From NCBI RefSeq assembly GCF_009380215.1, contig NZ_WHUG01000016.1, positions 62,001 to 126,000 of the forward strand: DNA of 64,000 nt, read 5' to 3'. Below the pieces are notes generated by a model. It was given only the letters and a program-made list of their open reading frames with translations. It did not search any database and was not told the DNA's origin. The stretch is from Rugamonas aquatica (GTDB lineage Bacteria; Pseudomonadota; Gammaproteobacteria; Burkholderiales; Burkholderiaceae_D). This document shows positions 61,819 to 64,000 of this stretch, piece by piece; the first letter of the stretch is position 1; each line of letters begins with the position of its first letter. A program made the position numbers and the translations under genes.

Positions 61819-62928
61819 TCAGTCGGCGGCGCCGAGTTTGAGGGCGGCTGCGCGGCCGATTTCCGCATCGGCCTTCGCTTCCTCGTGCTGGGCGGCAGGC
61901 ATCTGCGTCGGCCAGCCGATCATGTGCTGCTCGGCAATTTCCGCCATGGCGGCGATCCAGGCCGGCGATTCGTTCAGGCAAGGGATGTAGTGGAATTCCC
62001 GGCCGCCAGCCTGTTCGAAGTCGTGCCGGACTTCCATCGAGATCTCCTCCAGCGTTTCCAGGCAGTCGCTGATGAAGCCGGGGCACAGCACGTCCACCCG
62101 CTTGACGCCGGCGCGGGCCAGCTGGGCGATGGTCGGCGCCGTGTACGGCTGCAGCCACTCGGCCTTGCCGAAGCGCGACTGGAAGGTGACGATGTATTGA
62201 TCCGGCGTCAGCTTCAGGGCGGCGGCCAGCAGGCGCGCGGTTTTCAGGCATTCGCAGTGGTAGGGATCGCCCAGCATCAGGGTGCGCTTGGGCACGCCGT
62301 GGAAGCTCAGCACCAGCTTGTCCGGACGGCCGTGGGCGTCCCAGTGCGCCTGCACCGACAGGCGCAGCGCGCGGATATAGGCTTCGTGGTCGTGGTAGTT
62401 GCGCACGAAGCGCAGCTCGGGAATGTTGCGCACCGTGCCGTAGTGGTCGAACACGGCGTCGTAGATCGAGCCGGTGGTGGTGCCGGAATATTGCGGATAG
62501 GCGGGCAGCACGGCGATGCGTTCGACGCCGTCGGCCTTCAGTTTGCTCAGCACCTCTGGCAGCGACGGCGAGCCGTAGCGCATCGCCATGGCGACGGTGA
62601 AGTTGTGGTGGCCGCGTTCGCCGAGCGCGCCGCGCAGCTGCTGGGCCTGGGCGGCGGTGTGCACCTTCAGCGGCGAGCCTTCGCGGGTCCAGATCGACGC
62701 GTATTTTTTCGCCGACTGGCCGGAGCGGAACGGCAGGATGATCAGGTTGAGGATGAACCACCACACGGCGCGCGGAATCTCGACCACGCGCGGATCGGAC
62801 AGGAATTCCTTCAGATAGCGGCGCACCGCCGAGCGGGTGGGCGCGTCGGGCGTGCCCAGGTTGACCAGCACGATGGCGCTGCGGCCCACCGTGCCGTGCT
62901 TATGAGGCGGTTCTTTTAAGAAGGTCAT
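61819..62928 (-). CDS. hemH: Ferrochelatase
   Basis: HemH inserts Fe2+ into protoporphyrin IX, the last step of protoheme synthesis. The 369-aa protein shows IVLVNLGTPDAPT, YPQYSGTTTG, the active-site His in LVLSFHGVPKRT, the FQSRFGKAEWLQPYT signature and VLCPGFISDCLETLEEI. The ATG at 62928 is preferred over a TTG 9 bases upstream. It is encoded between the small peptide and a polysaccharide deacetylase. Confidence 0.95.
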   Translation of the reverse strand: MTFLKEPPHKHGTVGRSAIVLVNLGTPDAPTRSAVRRYLKEFLSDPRVVEIPRAVWWFILNLIILPFRSGQSAKKYASIWTREGSPLKVHTAAQAQQLRGALGERGHHNFTVAMAMRYGSPSLPEVLSKLKADGVERIAVLPAYPQYSGTTTGSIYDAVFDHYGTVRNIPELRFVRNYHDHEAYIRALRLSVQAHWDAHGRPDKLVLSFHGVPKRTLMLGDPYHCECLKTARLLAAALKLTPDQYIVTFQSRFGKAEWLQPYTAPTIAQLARAGVKRVDVLCPGFISDCLETLEEISMEVRHDFEQAGGREFHYIPCLNESPAWIAAMAEIAEQHMIGWPTQMPAAQHEEAKADAEIGRAAALKLGAAD

Positions 62929-62975
62929 GTAGGCCAATGGCAGTGTGTATAAGACAGCTTGCCATTATAGTTAGC

Positions 62976-63854
62976 CTAGCGCAGCGATGGTTGAAAATCG
63001 GCGTCGGTGACCATGCCGAACTCGAAGCCGCCCGCCAGCAGGCCGGCGACGATGGCGTCCAGGCTTTTCAGCGTATTCGGATGAATCTCGTGCATCAGGA
63101 TGATGCCACCGCGGCGCGCGCGGGCGGCGGCCAGCACATGGCCGACGTAGTCGCCCTGGAACTGGCGCGGCACACCGCAGGTAATCGCTTCGCGGGCGTC
63201 GATGGCGCCGGTGCGGTCGTAGGCCCAGTCGCAGGAATCGATATGCCAGCCGACGATCTTGTAGCCATGCTCGCGCACCAGCTGGTTGGTTTCGCAGGTC
63301 GAATTGCCGTAGGGGTAGCGGAACAGCTTGGGGCCGTCCTGGCCGGCCAGGCTGTCGGTACGCAGCACTTCGCTGGTCTGGCGGGCGAGGTCGATGTCGT
63401 GGAAGTTCGGATGGCTCCACGAATGGTTGGCGACCACGTCGTGCCCGGCCGCGCGCACCTTGGCCACCAGCTCGGGATACTGCTGCGCCTTCTCGCCGAT
63501 CATGAAGAAGGTCGCGTGGATATGGTACTTCTTCAGCACGGCCAGGATGTTCTCGGTGCCCGGTGCGGTGGGGCCGTCGTCGAAAGTCAGCGCCACGCGG
63601 TTCAGCGGCGGCGGCGTGGCGATGTCGGACTCGTAGCGGCAACGCCCTTCCAGCACCTCCGGCTCCACAGCCAGGCGCTCGTTGAGGCGCTTGAAGTGAT
63701 GGTGGCGGATCGCCGCCGCTTCATCCAGTGGCGCGCCGGGCACCGGCGACAATTGCGAAGGTGCTTGCGGAGGTGCTTGTGGCGGCACTTGTGCGGCGGC
63801 CAGCGCCCAGTGGCTGGCCGCGATCAGGCCAGCCGCGATTAGCATGCGTTTCAT
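62976..63854 (-). CDS. Secreted polysaccharide deacetylase (NodB domain)
   Basis: The 292-aa protein has a signal peptide (MKRMLIAAGLIAASHWALA), a Pro/Gln-rich linker and a NodB deacetylase domain. Its metal motif is ALTFDDGPTAPGT (Asp-Asp), followed by NHSWSHPNF (H-x3-H), FRYPYGNSTCETN and a late HEIHPNTL. It would de-N-acetylate peptidoglycan or an exopolysaccharide in the periplasm. It lies between recN and hemH on the same strand; no other polysaccharide gene is adjacent. Confidence 0.9.
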   Translation of the reverse strand: MKRMLIAAGLIAASHWALAAAQVPPQAPPQAPSQLSPVPGAPLDEAAAIRHHHFKRLNERLAVEPEVLEGRCRYESDIATPPPLNRVALTFDDGPTAPGTENILAVLKKYHIHATFFMIGEKAQQYPELVAKVRAAGHDVVANHSWSHPNFHDIDLARQTSEVLRTDSLAGQDGPKLFRYPYGNSTCETNQLVREHGYKIVGWHIDSCDWAYDRTGAIDAREAITCGVPRQFQGDYVGHVLAAARARRGGIILMHEIHPNTLKSLDAIVAGLLAGGFEFGMVTDADFQPSLR

Positions 63855-63868
63855 TCGATTGTTCCGAT

Positions 63869-64000
63869 TCAGGAGGCCAGCAATTCGCGCGCGTGCTTGC
63901 GCGTGGTGGCGGTGATTTCCAGGCCGCCCAGCATGCGCGCCACTTCTTCGACGCGGGCCTTGGCATCGAGCACGTCGATGCGCGAGGCGGTCTTGCCGTT
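63869..64000 (-). CDS. recN: DNA repair protein RecN (3' end, cut by window edge)
   Basis: Only the last ~43 codons are in the window. They read NGKTASRIDVLDAKARVEEV, then RMLGGLEITATTRKHARELL, which is the conserved C-terminus of the SMC-like repair ATPase RecN. The stop lies 14 bases before the deacetylase start. Confidence 0.85.
   Translation of the reverse strand, partial: NGKTASRIDVLDAKARVEEVARMLGGLEITATTRKHARELLAS

Overview
The window is a high-GC chromosomal segment of a betaproteobacterium, most likely Oxalobacteraceae (Massilia/Duganella/Janthinobacterium group). That rests on gene families and gene orders (recA-recX, purM next to perM-hda-HAD-pcnB-folK-panB, grpE-dnaK-dnaJ), not on any database search. 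Genes are densely packed, often with ATGA-type overlaps. No rRNA, tRNA, CRISPR array, prophage or intact insertion sequence was seen.

Layout. 1-1412: 5' part of recX and recA behind a LexA box. 1586-6108: an OmpR-type two-component system coupled to a DUF4212 plus sodium:solute symporter pair. 6181-9952: secreted S9 peptidase, a phosphofructokinase with pyrophosphate-type signature residues, and a Sel1-repeat protein. 10221-13621: fatty acid hydroxylase, divergent HTH regulator with a palindrome just before its start codon, a decayed HepT/MntA toxin-antitoxin remnant, and a secreted phosphodiesterase. 13695-20279: purM and the perM-hda-HAD-pcnB-folK-panB operon.

20276-36558: a polyamine (putrescine/GABA) region with four glutamine-synthetase-like ligases, two class III aminotransferases, an aldehyde dehydrogenase, a glutamine amidotransferase-type hydrolase, a MocR regulator, an MFS transporter and the ATPase and permeases of a spermidine/putrescine importer. 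No periplasmic binding protein gene is present for that importer.

36610-53000: an assimilatory nitrate/nitrite regulon in two operons. One is narK-nirB-nirD-FAD reductase-nasA. The other is nrtA-nrtB-nrtD-(P-box/chemoreceptor-tip protein)-cobA. Each starts with a sigma-54 type promoter and an untranslated leader holding two stem-loops with AxxGxx hexanucleotide loops followed by an intrinsic terminator. This is the architecture recognised by ANTAR antiterminators, and an ANTAR protein (nasT) is encoded next to the second leader. No nasS partner is seen. Instead, a small soluble protein in the nrt operon combines a NarX/PilJ-like P-box with a chemoreceptor signalling tip and is a candidate nitrate sensor. 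A LytS/LytTR pair and a broken hydrolase gene separate the two operons.

53049-56623: tauDABC-like sulfonate uptake and cleavage. 56732-64000: beta-carbonic anhydrase, dnaJ, dnaK and grpE (with sigma-32 type promoters), a 32-residue membrane peptide, hemH, a polysaccharide deacetylase and the 3' end of recN. Three copies of a paired palindromic (REP/BIME-like) repeat lie at 231-298, 40585-40662 and 58731-58807.
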